A stretch of 64,000 nt of DNA from Labilithrix luteola (lineage in GTDB: Bacteria; Myxococcota_A; Polyangia; Polyangiales; Polyangiaceae), in NCBI RefSeq assembly GCF_001263205.1, contig NZ_CP012333.1:6872501-6936500 (forward strand), given 5' to 3'. A model generated the notes under the pieces. It was not told the origin of the DNA. It searched no databases and saw only the letters and a list, made by a program, of their open reading frames with translations. Below, in pieces: positions 16,448 to 25,661 of the stretch (within the stretch, counting starts at the first letter, position 1; each line of letters begins with the position of its first letter). Position numbers and translations under genes: made by a program.

Positions 16448-18072
16448 ATGCATGCCGTCGTGATTGGGGCCGGGATCGGGGGAACGGCGGCGACGCTGCT
16501 CCTCGCCGACGCCGGTATTTCCGTTACGCTCGTCGAGAAGAACCGACGCGTCGGGGGCTCGTGCTCGGGCTACGACAAGCAAGGTTTCCACGTCGACATC
16601 GGGACGCACATGTTCTGCCGCGGCAACCGCGGTCCGCTCGGTGACGTTCTTCGCCGCGTTGGCTCGGATGGTGCGATTCGGTTCGTTCGCACGAAGGACA
16701 TCGCCGAGCTTCGCTTCCTCGCCGAGCGGCCTCGAGGCTTTCGAAGCCCACTGCGAGTCTTGAAGAAGGCGGGATTCGGTCTCGAGCAGGATGGTGTTCG
16801 GCGTGTGCCCGTGCCGGCCGACGTGATGCGCATGCCTCGCTTCGCACTCGAGCTCGCGATGGCGCTCGACATGTCGCCCACGGAGGCTCTTCGTGCAGCA
16901 CGCCTCTTCGCGCATATCCTCACGATGAGCGACGACGACGTCGAAGCCCTCGACGGCATGACCATCGAAGACTTCGTCGCGCCGTTCACCGATCACGGCC
17001 CGACCATCGGCGTGTTCGGCTTCTTGCTCGGCCTCTACTTCATCCTGCCGTTCTGGGAGGTCTCCGCAGGCGAGGCGCTCTATTGCTTCCGCAAGATGGC
17101 GGCCGACAACGCGCTCAGCTATCCGCGCGGCGGCTCGATTGCGATCCCGGAGACGTACGTTCGTCTCGCGCGGTCGCGTGGTGCCGACGTTCGACTGGGA
17201 GTCGGCGTTCGTCGGGTGGTCGTTCACGAGGGGCACGTTTCCGGTGTCGAGCTCAGCGATGGCACGGTGATTCCCGCGAACATCGTGGTCTCCACGTCGA
17301 GCCTTCGCACCACGGTGAACACGCTCGTCGGCAAAGAGCACTTCCCTCACGCCTACGTCGATCGCGTGTCGAAGATTCGAAGCTCGTACATCGCAGTGCA
17401 GGCGAAGATCGGGCTGCGCAAAAAGCTCGTCGACGCCGGCTGCATCGTCGGTGGAGTCGGGGAGGGGATCGACCTCGCCACCGCCTCCGCCAGCGACATG
17501 AAGTCGATGTTCGCCCACGTGCTTCGCGGTGAAGTCCCGCCGATCGTCCCGTTCTATTGCCCCATTCCGACGAACTTCGATGCGTCGCTCGCTCCGCCCG
17601 GCCATCAGCTGCTCACGCTCTGTGCGGTGGCTCCGACCAGCGACGTGCCGCTCGTGTCGACGCCCGCCTCATGGGAAGAGGCGATGCTGCGCGCGATCCG
17701 CCGGGTCGTGCCCGGGCTCGACGATCATGCTCTCTTCATCGACACCTTCGGCGTCGAGTTCATCGAGAACTGGATCGGCAAGGAGTTCGGCCCTGCCGTC
17801 TCGACGGGGCAGACGCCCGATCAAGTCGGGAGGAATCGCCCGCCCGTGCACACGCCGGTGCGGGGGCTCTATCTCGCGGGGTGCAATGCCGGTGCGCGGG
17901 CGTGGGAACGGAGCTGGCGGCGGCCAGTGCGATGGAGTGCACCGATCGCATCCTGGCCGACCTCGGTCAGCAGGCCCGACCTCGCCCCGGGGCGCGCTCG
18001 AGGGCCGAAGAAGCGGCCCGTCTCGTCGTTCGTGCTGCGGCGCGCCCGGTTGCCTGGGCTACGCGCGCGTAA
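16448..18072 (+). CDS. Phytoene-desaturase-type NAD(P)/FAD oxidoreductase, interrupted by a -1 frameshift
   Basis: From ATG 16448 (VVIGAGIGGTAATLLLADAG, dinucleotide-binding GxGxxG). Substrate and FAD domains follow, with PRGGSIAIPETYVRLA and a C-terminal FAD motif VRGLYLAGCNAGAR at about residue 480. After that the frame drifts into unrelated Arg/Trp-rich sequence, while the frame ending at 18072 (TAA) continues with GVGTELAAASAMECTDRILA, the expected C-terminus of this family. One base is missing near 17896-17904 (a G-rich run). The 18072 end fits the next gene, which ends at 18076 on the other strand. Substrate unknown (carotenoid, retinol-saturase or quinone-like). The indel may be a sequencing error or a true lesion. 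Confidence 0.8.
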
Positions 18073-18075
18073 GGT

Positions 18076-19545
18076 TCAACGTGCCGGAGCGCACTGCTTC
18101 GTGGTGCCGAACCTCTGCGAGGTGACGGCGATGCACTTGTTGCCGGTCGGACAACCGCTGTCGTCGGTGCACGCTGCGCCGCAGGTTTTGCCCGACGGCA
18201 TGGCGATGCAGAGCGAATCGTCACCCCGGCAGTCCGAGTTGTACGTGCACGCGTGTCCGATCCACGACGGGTCCGCGAGCATCGACATGCGCGGATTGTC
18301 CTCGAGGCCGTGCACCCCGTAGATCGACGTCCAGGGGCCGAGCTGGGTCTTGTTCAGGCCGGAGATGACGTCGTCCCACGAGCGGGGAATCCACTTCTCG
18401 CCGGTCTTGTCGATGACGCTGTGGAGGAACGACCGAACGGCCTCGCCGCGGTAGAGCGCGCTCGCGAAGCTGACCGACGTGATGACATCGGCGTTCTTCT
18501 CGTCCTTCTTGGGGTGTTCGTAGATCTGATCGGCGTAGCCCGTGTACGTCTCGCAGCCGTCGAAGAAGAAGAGCTGGTACTTGCTCGGCAGATCGAGGTT
18601 GCGGAACTCGGTCGCCGGAATCGAGACGCGGGGGTTGTAGTGGGCGACGACGCCGCTGTAATCGAGCTGCGTGCCCGCGTGCCCGCGGTAGATGACCACG
18701 TCGGCCGTCTTCACGTGGGTCTTGAACGCATCGAGCAGCGTATCGAGCTTGTCGGCCGGCGCCATGTCGGCCCAAACGAGCGATGCGCGCACTTCGACCG
18801 CCTTGCCGGCGACGGTCATCGACCCCTTCAACGGAGGCGAGTCGATCTTCAGATCTTCGAAGCGACCCACGGGGGACCGGAGGCCGAGGCTGGTCGTGAG
18901 CTCCGTGTAGATGGCCTTGGCCTCGTCGAGATCGTGCCTCGGCGTGAGGTGATCGCCGCCGACGTGGACGTAGACGTCGAGTCCGTCCTCGAACATGTCC
19001 GCGTAGAGCGGATACGAGTTCGCTGTCTGCGTGGCGGGCGACCAGCTCAGGGTGAGGGGCTCCTTGTGGATGCCGAACTCGAGTGCGAGCGAGCGCTTCA
19101 CTCCGTCGCGTGCGAGAGGCAACGTCTCGAGGAGCGCGTTCGGGCCGGCCACCTGCGCGTGGTAGGTGAAGACGTAGCCGCCGTCGGCTTCGCGAAGCTC
19201 GCCGCCACTGGGCGTCGACATGCGAATCATGGCGATGACGTTCTTCTCCTTGCTGCGCTTCTCTTCCGGCCAGATCTCGAAGAGCTTCTTGTCGAGGGCT
19301 TCCGTGATGTCGGTGATCTTGTCCTTCGCGATGCTGCTCGCGCGCGTCGTGCGCGCGTCACCGGTCAGGTTCACGTCGAGGCCGACCATCGGAACCGAGA
19401 CTTCGCCGACCACGTCGAACTCGCGACCGACGTCGCTGCGATAGTTGAGCTCCGCCTCGTCACCGGCGACGTCCTCGGAGGGAGCCGACGAGCAAGCGGC
19501 CGCGAGGCTCAGAACAACAGGCGCAAGGAACGCGAAACGACGCAT
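18076..19545 (-). CDS. Lipoprotein with clan-CD (caspase-like) dyad pattern and Cys-rich tail
   Basis: 489 residues. SPII signal LSLAAACSS with Cys at about 18, then an acidic low-complexity stretch. The middle has no domain I recognise by name, but around residues 285-340 the order is hydrophobic strand VVIYRGHAG, then LFFFDGCETYTGYA: a His-Gly followed by a strand ending in Gly-Cys, the layout of clan-CD cysteine peptidases (caspases, gingipains, separase). The last about 60 residues hold eight cysteines (CTYNSDCRGDDSLC... pattern) common on myxobacterial surface proteins. Likely outer-membrane anchored. Peptidase activity is inference. Converges with the oxidoreductase gene. Confidence 0.6.
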   Translation of the reverse strand: MRRFAFLAPVVLSLAAACSSAPSEDVAGDEAELNYRSDVGREFDVVGEVSVPMVGLDVNLTGDARTTRASSIAKDKITDITEALDKKLFEIWPEEKRSKEKNVIAMIRMSTPSGGELREADGGYVFTYHAQVAGPNALLETLPLARDGVKRSLALEFGIHKEPLTLSWSPATQTANSYPLYADMFEDGLDVYVHVGGDHLTPRHDLDEAKAIYTELTTSLGLRSPVGRFEDLKIDSPPLKGSMTVAGKAVEVRASLVWADMAPADKLDTLLDAFKTHVKTADVVIYRGHAGTQLDYSGVVAHYNPRVSIPATEFRNLDLPSKYQLFFFDGCETYTGYADQIYEHPKKDEKNADVITSVSFASALYRGEAVRSFLHSVIDKTGEKWIPRSWDDVISGLNKTQLGPWTSIYGVHGLEDNPRMSMLADPSWIGHACTYNSDCRGDDSLCIAMPSGKTCGAACTDDSGCPTGNKCIAVTSQRFGTTKQCAPAR

Positions 19546-19680
19546 GGCAACGGCGTGTGCACGTTGGGTACCACAATGTGTGCCTAGTGATTCCAGCGGG
19601 TTGTCGTCCGCTGCACAGGGGGGGCCGGTTCATCCAGGATCCAGGTTTCTGATCCTCCGGTTCGTGTAGATCCTCGATCG

Positions 19681-20988
19681 GTGTTCGGCCCTCGGCCTCG
19701 ACGAATCGCGTTCGGCGCACTGCTGCCTCTCGGCCTTCTCGTCGTGCTCCCATCCTGCCGACGTCATGAACCGGCGACGGACGCTGCGAAGGACGCGGCC
19801 ATCCCGGTGGCGCCTGCATCGGCGCCCTCGTCACCAATCGCGGATGCGGCATCACCCGATGCGGTCGTCGATGCATCGGCGGACGCGGAGACCAAGGCGG
19901 CGGCGCGGCCCGCGGAGGACGGCGGAGCGTCGGCGTGTCGGCTTCTCTACGGCCCGGCCGAGCAATCGTTCCGTGGTCCTGCGGCCCTCGTTGCGGCGTC
20001 TCACGAGCTGAAGCTCGTCACCAACGACGGCGGTCGTCCGCGCATTTCGTCCGTCCCGATCACCCGTCCGCAAGCTGCCAATGCGCCGGGGGTGGTTCCT
20101 CCGAAGCCGTCGTCGTTCGTCGGTGTTCGCTGGCCGCCATGCGTGGTCGCCGATCGGTTCGTGTACTGTTCGGCGCCGGGGGGCATCGTCAATCGGACGA
20201 CGCTCGGTGCGACCGACACGAAGCCCGTCGCGAAAGCTCGGCCGGGCGCACGTATCGCGGCAGCATCGCTCGGTGACGGGCACGCCGTCGTTGCCACGCT
20301 CGACACGCGGCAGACGTCGGAAGGGCAGATGCTCCACGCCTTCGTCACACTCGACGACGGCGAAACGCAGCGTCTCTCGGACGAAGGGGCGGGGGCCACC
20401 ACGTTGCAGCTCGTCCCTCGTGGCGACGGCGTCGTGGCCGTCTATCTCGATACCCGCACCGCCATGGTCCCCGTTCACGCGCGGCTCTTGTCGATGCGCA
20501 ACAAGGAGCTCGCGCTCGGAAGCGACACCGTCATCTTCGTCGGTGGTCCACCCGAGCGCGGTGTCGACTTTGCTCTCGGCTCGTCGCCGGGCACGGGCTT
20601 GTTCGCGTTCTTGCCGCTTCCGTACGAGACGAGCGACTTCGGCATGGCCGCGGTTCCCGTGCAGGATCCGCCCAAGGACGACGTGCCTGCGGTTTGGTCG
20701 CTCTATCCGAACGGCCTCGATCCCGCGCCGATCGGCACCACGATGCGCAGCGCTGGCGACGTCATCTGGGTCGCCCGCGTGCGCCCCGAAACCCGCGAAC
20801 CGGGCTCGCCGCGTGTCCTCGAGCTCGGACGTGTCGACAAACGCGGCACCTTTTCGTCGATGGGTGTCATCGCCGATGGTCGCCGGGTGACCGACATTGC
20901 CATGGCCGTCGACTCGTTTGGTGCCGTCTGGATTCTCTACGGAGACACCACCGTCACGTGGCTCGAGCGACGACTCTGCCCAGGATGA
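19681..20988 (+). CDS. Hypothetical lipoprotein
   Basis: 435 residues from GTG 19681. SPII signal peptide with lipobox LVVLPSCRR (Cys26), followed by an Ala/Asp/Pro-rich unstructured stretch (30-85) and then a beta-rich region with repeated VVAxxLDTRxx / VYLDTRTAMV elements that suggests a beta-propeller-like fold. No known domain recognised. It ends 64 bases before the kinase-receiver gene, so co-transcription is possible. Probably periplasmic or outer-membrane. Confidence 0.6.
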   Translation: MFGPRPRRIAFGALLPLGLLVVLPSCRRHEPATDAAKDAAIPVAPASAPSSPIADAASPDAVVDASADAETKAAARPAEDGGASACRLLYGPAEQSFRGPAALVAASHELKLVTNDGGRPRISSVPITRPQAANAPGVVPPKPSSFVGVRWPPCVVADRFVYCSAPGGIVNRTTLGATDTKPVAKARPGARIAAASLGDGHAVVATLDTRQTSEGQMLHAFVTLDDGETQRLSDEGAGATTLQLVPRGDGVVAVYLDTRTAMVPVHARLLSMRNKELALGSDTVIFVGGPPERGVDFALGSSPGTGLFAFLPLPYETSDFGMAAVPVQDPPKDDVPAVWSLYPNGLDPAPIGTTMRSAGDVIWVARVRPETREPGSPRVLELGRVDKRGTFSSMGVIADGRRVTDIAMAVDSFGAVWILYGDTTVTWLERRLCPG

Positions 20989-21052
20989 CCTTCCAGTCTT
21001 CGCGCCACCTCGTCCTCGTGTAGGATCGAGCGCGGGGCGGGAACGTGCTCCC

Positions 21053-22465
21053 ATGTCGACGCCTCCCGAAACGAGCTGGACGAGCTGGAAGAGCTTCTCG
21101 TTGAGCGATCACGATCCGCTGGCCGGTCTGCCCGCTGATCTCCTGAGCGCCATGGACGCGCCGGAGGAGCCCGGGACGATCTTCCATATCGGGGAGGTCC
21201 TCGCGGACACCTACGAGATTCGCGGCGTCCTCGGCCACGGAGGCATGGGCCAGGTCTTCGACGCGTACGATCGCCACCTCGCGCGTCGTGTGGCGATCAA
21301 AGCGAACTTCCCCGACATGGCGTATTCGGTTCGTGCCGAGGCCCAAGCACTCGCTGCGCTCCGCCATCCTGGCGTCGTGGGTGTGTATGCGTTCGGCAAG
21401 CACGCACGCCGTCTGTCGGTTGCGCCGCTCGGCGGCCCGCCGCAGGTTCAGTCCGTCGAGTACATGGTGATGGAGCACGTCTCCGGCGTGACGCTCGCGC
21501 AGCATCTCGAGCGTCTCGAGTCGACTGGCCTGCCGATCTCCGAGCGGCTCGACGTTCTCGTCGCCATCGCCGATGGCCTGGCAGCGATCCATCGCGCCGG
21601 CATCTCCCACGGTGACGTGAAGCCGGAGAACGTTCTGCTCTCGGCCAACGGTCGCGTGGTCCTCACCGACCTCGGGCTCGTGCGCGCGGAATACGAGCCG
21701 GACGGCGGGCTCGTTGCCGGAACGCCCTCCTTCATGGCACCGGAGATCGTCTCCCAGAAGGTCGCGCACGCCGGCTGGAACCTCGTCGACGCCTACGCCT
21801 TCGGCATTCTCGCCTTCCGCGTCTTGTCCGGACGGTTCCCGTACGAGGCCGACAACGATCTCGACCTGGTTCTCATGCACGCGCAGGCCGACGTGCCGGT
21901 CCTCGCCAGCGTGGCGGATGTCCCGCGAAAGTTGAGCGAGCTCGTCGGCCAGTTGATGGCCAAGGATCCGACCGATCGCCCCTCGTCGATGGATGCCGTC
22001 GTGTGGCAGCTGCGCGCGGCGAAAGACGCGATTCGTCGAAGCGAGCTCGGCGCGAGAGGGGCCGGGCGCTCGTCTCGTGAAGGCGATTCCTCGCTCACCG
22101 TCCTCATCGTCGACGACGACAAGGACATCGGACGCCTCGTCGGTATGTACGTGAAGCAGGCGGCGCCGGGAGCCGACGTGGTGGTGACCACGGATGCCCA
22201 GCAGGCGCTCGAAGCGTTCCGCAAGAAGCCTCCGCGCCTCGTCTTCCTCGACCTGATGATGCCGAAGATGAGCGGCTTCGAGCTCTTCACGTACCTCCGC
22301 GGTGTGCACTTGGTGGACGCCTCCACGGTGGTCGCCATGAGCGCCGGTGGCTCCGCGATGGACGTGCAGTTGATGTTGGAGCTCGGCGCCCACGACTTCA
22401 TCCCGAAGGGGCCCGAGCTTCGCGAGCGCGTGACGCGCGTGGTCGGAATGCTCACGAAGGCCTAG
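21053..22465 (+). CDS. Serine/threonine protein kinase fused to a response-regulator receiver
   Basis: 470 residues. Kinase domain about 52-340: Gly loop LGHGGMGQVF, VAIK lysine, catalytic loop HGDVKPENV (Asp188 present; HGD instead of HRD), metal-binding DLG (Asp206) instead of DFG, and APEIV. All catalytic residues are kept. A receiver domain follows (about 348-468) with LIVDDDKDI and acceptor Asp400 in FLDLMMPKMSG. No transmembrane segment, so it is cytoplasmic. Fusing an eukaryotic-like kinase with a two-component receiver lets a histidine-kinase signal gate Ser/Thr phosphorylation. This architecture is known from myxobacteria. Confidence 0.88.
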   Translation: MSTPPETSWTSWKSFSLSDHDPLAGLPADLLSAMDAPEEPGTIFHIGEVLADTYEIRGVLGHGGMGQVFDAYDRHLARRVAIKANFPDMAYSVRAEAQALAALRHPGVVGVYAFGKHARRLSVAPLGGPPQVQSVEYMVMEHVSGVTLAQHLERLESTGLPISERLDVLVAIADGLAAIHRAGISHGDVKPENVLLSANGRVVLTDLGLVRAEYEPDGGLVAGTPSFMAPEIVSQKVAHAGWNLVDAYAFGILAFRVLSGRFPYEADNDLDLVLMHAQADVPVLASVADVPRKLSELVGQLMAKDPTDRPSSMDAVVWQLRAAKDAIRRSELGARGAGRSSREGDSSLTVLIVDDDKDIGRLVGMYVKQAAPGADVVVTTDAQQALEAFRKKPPRLVFLDLMMPKMSGFELFTYLRGVHLVDASTVVAMSAGGSAMDVQLMLELGAHDFIPKGPELRERVTRVVGMLTKA

Positions 22466-22504
22466 AAATAAGGGCGATCGCTCGAGGCGATGGCGTGCCG
22501 GCGA

Positions 22505-22545
22505 GCGTTCGAGAGCGTTTCGAGAGCGCTCGAGAGCGTTCGAGA
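22505..22545. repeat. Four tandem 10-11-base units (GCGtTCGAGA)
   Basis: GCGTTCGAGA, GCGTTTCGAGA, GCGCTCGAGA and GCGTTCGAGA follow each other without gaps; a partial inverted copy (GCGCTCTCG) lies just after. The unit is one helical turn, and the array sits about 105 bases before the pseudokinase start, so it may be a multi-site operator. Confidence 0.5.
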
Positions 22546-22648
22546 GGTAGGGCGCTCTCGTTCATGTGCGCATCCCAAGCGCCTCACTTCGAAGCGGTCG
22601 ATCGGTCGACCACTCTCATCGTGCCACCGTCATGCTATTTTTGCATCG

Positions 22649-24802
22649 ATGGTGGACGCGATCGCCTTCGCGAAGGTCGGATCACCAAACGAAGATCCGT
22701 TCGACCTCGAGGGCGATCTTCTCGACCAACACATTCGTGTCGAGAAGCTGATCGGCGAAGGCGACCTCACGGTCGTGTATCGCGGGTTCCACAAGGCGCT
22801 CAATGCGCCGGTCGCCATCAAGTGCCTGAACTTGCCGGAGACGCTCGCGCCGGAGCTCGTCGAGCCCATCGCCGAGAGCTTCCGCGAGGGCGTGCGCGTG
22901 CACTATCGCCTCGCGCAGGGCCACCTGCACGTGGTGCAACCGCTTGCGTTCGGCACCACGCTCGCTCCACGCACGGGCGCGACCATTCCGTACTTCGTTC
23001 GCGAGTGGCTCGAGGGGCGATCGCTCGCGGCCGACTTCGCCACGCGCGCTCGTACCAAGACGCGCCCGCGGAGCGCCGCGCAGGCAGTCGAGTTGCTCGA
23101 GACGGCCGCCGATGCTCTCGCGCACGCGCACGCCGAAGGCGTGGCTCATCACTCGCTCGGTCCGACGAACCTCTTTCTCTCGAAGGTTCACGAGAAAGAG
23201 GTGCTGAAGGTTCTCGACTTCGGCATGGCGCGAAACCCCGAGGTGTCGCACGCCGCTGCCGGACTCCGCCTCCTGTTCTCGTCGTACGCGGCGCCGGAGC
23301 AGCTCAATCGAAAGCTCGGCATGCCCTGCGCGGCAACCGACGTGTTCGCGTTCGCGCTCGTGCTTTTCGAGGCGATGGCGGGACGTCCGTATTTCGCGCC
23401 GGGTACGCACCCGTCCGAGATGCTCCACGTCATCGAGGGCCGGGAGCCGCCTTCACGTCGCGCACAAGGAATCTCCATTCCTCGGGATCTCGAGTCGGTC
23501 CTCGCACGCGCACTGGCGCCGGCTCCGAGCGAGCGTCACGCAAATCTGCGTGCCTTCTGGGACGACGTCAAACGCGTCGTTCAACGCGCGGCTCCGCTCC
23601 AGGCGGCGCCGAAGCCTCTCTCGACGACGTCGACCTTCGTCAGTCGGCCGCCACCTTCGATACCGAAGTTGCTGGCGCCGGTGCAAACGACGGTCTCCGT
23701 TCTGCCCGTGAAGATGCCCGCTTCCACCGTCGCGTCCGCGCCTTCCGCCTCGCGAGCGCCCTCGGTGGTGCCGCCCGCGCCGGTGGTCACGGCAGCTCCT
23801 GCGACGCGAGAGCCGTCGGTGGTGCCGCCTGCGCCTACGCCTGCAGTTCCCGCCACGCCCGCGCCTACGCCTGCAGTTCCCGCCGCGCGAGCGCCATCGG
23901 TTCCGCCCGCGCCGCCGGTTGGGTGTGAGACGCCGCTCGTGCCACCGCCTTCGGTTACGACCGAGCCTGCCGTGCGTTCGATGGCTGCTCTCGCGCCGGC
24001 GCCGATCGTCTTGGTTCCTCCGCTCCGTCCCTTGCCGGACCTCGCGCCACCTCCGCCGCCTGCGAGTTCATGCACCGGCGAAGTGGCTCCCCCCGTCGTG
24101 ACCTCGGCCGTCTTCCCGGTCGCTCCCGACGTGACGACGCAGCCCGAGGAGGGACTGCGCGGACCGGACACTGTGCCTGCGCCGCCAATGTTCGCCGACG
24201 AAGCGGCCGTTGCCTCGCGCGAGTCGCGCGCGACGCTCGACGACCCCCTGGCCAACCACGCTTCGCGATGGACCATGGCGGAAGCGCCGGCACCGCCGGT
24301 GGCGAGCAAGACGACGCCGCGTCTTCGATATGCCGCCTTGGCGGCTTCGTTGCTCGTCGGGCTCGTGGGCGTTGGGCTCATCGCCATCGTCGCGACCACG
24401 CACGGTCGAACGAGCGCTCGCGGAAACGTGGCGAACGCGCCGGATGCGCGAAGGATGCGCGGCGTCGAGCGCGACCCGAACGCGCTCGTTCTCTCCGACG
24501 CACATGCCATCGCTCCGGCGCCGGCACGCGCCTTCGATCAAGCAGCCGTCGTCCAGGCTTTCGACGAGACCGCGGCCAATCTCGGCTCGTGCCTTCGCAA
24601 GGGCAGCCCGCGCGGTCCCGGGAGCATTCGTGTGCTTGTCCAACCGAATGGGAAGATCTCGCGTCTCCACATCGGCCCGCCCTACGCGCGCACGGGAACA
24701 GGCTCCTGTATCTCCGAACGATTCTCCGCCACGCCGCTGGCGCCATTCGTGGGGTCGCCGCGTGCCGTGAACTACGTCTTCACCACGATCGGATTCGAGT
24801 GA
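22649..24802 (+). CDS. Predicted membrane pseudokinase with Pro/Ala linker and C-terminal AgmX/TonB-like domain
   Basis: 717 residues from ATG 22649. A protein-kinase fold spans about 28-310 with Lys58 (VAIK) and Asp190-Phe-Gly present, but the catalytic loop reads HHSLGPTN (167-174): Ser169 replaces the catalytic Asp and Gly171 the Lys. It should therefore be catalytically dead or nearly so. A long Pro/Ala/Val-rich linker (about 310-555), a single transmembrane helix (about 562-585), and an extracytoplasmic domain (about 620-715) with paired Cys (GSCLRKG, GSCISERF) and VLVQPNGKIS, as in AgmX/TonB-C-like domains, complete it. The linker contains internal repeats. Confidence 0.8.
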   Translation: MVDAIAFAKVGSPNEDPFDLEGDLLDQHIRVEKLIGEGDLTVVYRGFHKALNAPVAIKCLNLPETLAPELVEPIAESFREGVRVHYRLAQGHLHVVQPLAFGTTLAPRTGATIPYFVREWLEGRSLAADFATRARTKTRPRSAAQAVELLETAADALAHAHAEGVAHHSLGPTNLFLSKVHEKEVLKVLDFGMARNPEVSHAAAGLRLLFSSYAAPEQLNRKLGMPCAATDVFAFALVLFEAMAGRPYFAPGTHPSEMLHVIEGREPPSRRAQGISIPRDLESVLARALAPAPSERHANLRAFWDDVKRVVQRAAPLQAAPKPLSTTSTFVSRPPPSIPKLLAPVQTTVSVLPVKMPASTVASAPSASRAPSVVPPAPVVTAAPATREPSVVPPAPTPAVPATPAPTPAVPAARAPSVPPAPPVGCETPLVPPPSVTTEPAVRSMAALAPAPIVLVPPLRPLPDLAPPPPPASSCTGEVAPPVVTSAVFPVAPDVTTQPEEGLRGPDTVPAPPMFADEAAVASRESRATLDDPLANHASRWTMAEAPAPPVASKTTPRLRYAALAASLLVGLVGVGLIAIVATTHGRTSARGNVANAPDARRMRGVERDPNALVLSDAHAIAPAPARAFDQAAVVQAFDETAANLGSCLRKGSPRGPGSIRVLVQPNGKISRLHIGPPYARTGTGSCISERFSATPLAPFVGSPRAVNYVFTTIGFE
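23831..23884 (+). repeat. 30-base direct repeat inside the pseudokinase linker
   Basis: 24 identical bases at 23831-23854 and 23861-23884, encoding APTPAVPA twice. It reflects expansion of the Pro/Ala linker. Confidence 0.6.
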
Positions 24803-24970
24803 CCTTCTTCATGCGCTTCTCACCTTTCGGGAGAAAGACGCCTACGGAAGGCAAGTCGCAAGAGGGCCCGGAGGCGTTTTTCTGAGCGGATCACGTCCGC
24901 CGTCCGTGGAAACGTGCCGCTGCGTGCGATCTCTCGAAGGAAGTGGTCGACAACGAGATAGCTTGTGCGC

Positions 24971-25591
24971 ATGAATCAGCTCGCTATCGCTCCGAGCCAG
25001 CCGCTCGCCAACGATCCCTTCTCGCATTCGAGCTATCTCGTTCAGCGGCCGTTCTGGACGCTCCTCGGCCGCACCTTCAAGGTGTTCGCGCCCGATGGCT
25101 CGCTCTGTCTCTTCGTTCGTCACAAGCTGATGACGTTCAAGGACGAGTGGAACGTCTTCGCCGACGAGAGCGAGCGCGTTCCGCTTCTGCGCATCAAGGC
25201 GCGTCAGGCGATCGGCCTCAACATCATCACGGACGTCTTCGACGCGCAGACGGGGGCGCTCCTCGGCACGGTGAGGCACCGTGGTCTCAAGTCGCTCGTC
25301 GGCGACGCGTGGGACGTACTCGGCAATGGCGAAGCGGTCGTCGGCGAGCTCCTCGAAGACTCCAACGGTCTCCTGCGCCGCATGCTCCCGACCTTCTTCG
25401 GCATGCCGCTCATCCCCGGCCGCTGGCACCTGAGCCTCGGAGGAGGGCAGGCCGCGTCGATCGAAGAGCGCCGCAAGTTCTTCGTCAAAGAGTTCGAGCT
25501 GAAGCTCGATGGCTCGAAGGTCAACCCGCGCTTCGCCATCGCGACCGCGCTGCTTGCGCTCATGCGCGAACTGATGCGCGAACGCGGCTGA
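24971..25591 (+). CDS. LURP-one-related (scramblase-fold) protein
   Basis: 206 residues from ATG 24971. Beta-rich pattern FKVFAPDGSLCLFVRHK ... WNVFADES ... LNIITDVFDAQTGALLGTVRHRGLKS resembles LURP-one/phospholipid-scramblase-like proteins, which share a Tubby-type 12-stranded barrel around a hydrophobic helix. Here the C-terminal helix ATALLALMRELMRERG would be the buried one. No signal peptide. Function is unknown in bacteria. Monocistronic, convergent with the NtrC-type gene across a shared terminator. Confidence 0.55.
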   Translation: MNQLAIAPSQPLANDPFSHSSYLVQRPFWTLLGRTFKVFAPDGSLCLFVRHKLMTFKDEWNVFADESERVPLLRIKARQAIGLNIITDVFDAQTGALLGTVRHRGLKSLVGDAWDVLGNGEAVVGELLEDSNGLLRRMLPTFFGMPLIPGRWHLSLGGGQAASIEERRKFFVKEFELKLDGSKVNPRFAIATALLALMRELMRERG

Positions 25592-25614
25592 TACGCGCGG
25601 CCCAACGGGGAACG

Positions 25615-25646
25615 GGGAACGCCCTCTCACGTCGTGGGGCGTTCCC
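25615..25646. terminator. Bidirectional hairpin between convergent genes
   Basis: GGGAACGCCC (25615-25624) and GGGCGTTCCC (25637-25646) with a 12-base loop, placed 23 bases after the LURP-one-like stop and 15 bases after the ntrC-type stop. Works in either direction. Confidence 0.6.
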
Positions 25647-25661
25647 GGTTGCGAACCGCGG

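Noticed and set aside
15476..17605. A 709-codon minus-strand frame
   Set aside because: Antisense to the UbiA-type and oxidoreductase genes, low-complexity Arg/Glu translation, no motif.
23700..23960. Pro/Ala-rich repeat tract in the pseudokinase as a possible mobile repeat
   Set aside because: Repeats stay in frame and encode a linker; no terminal inverted repeats or target duplications.
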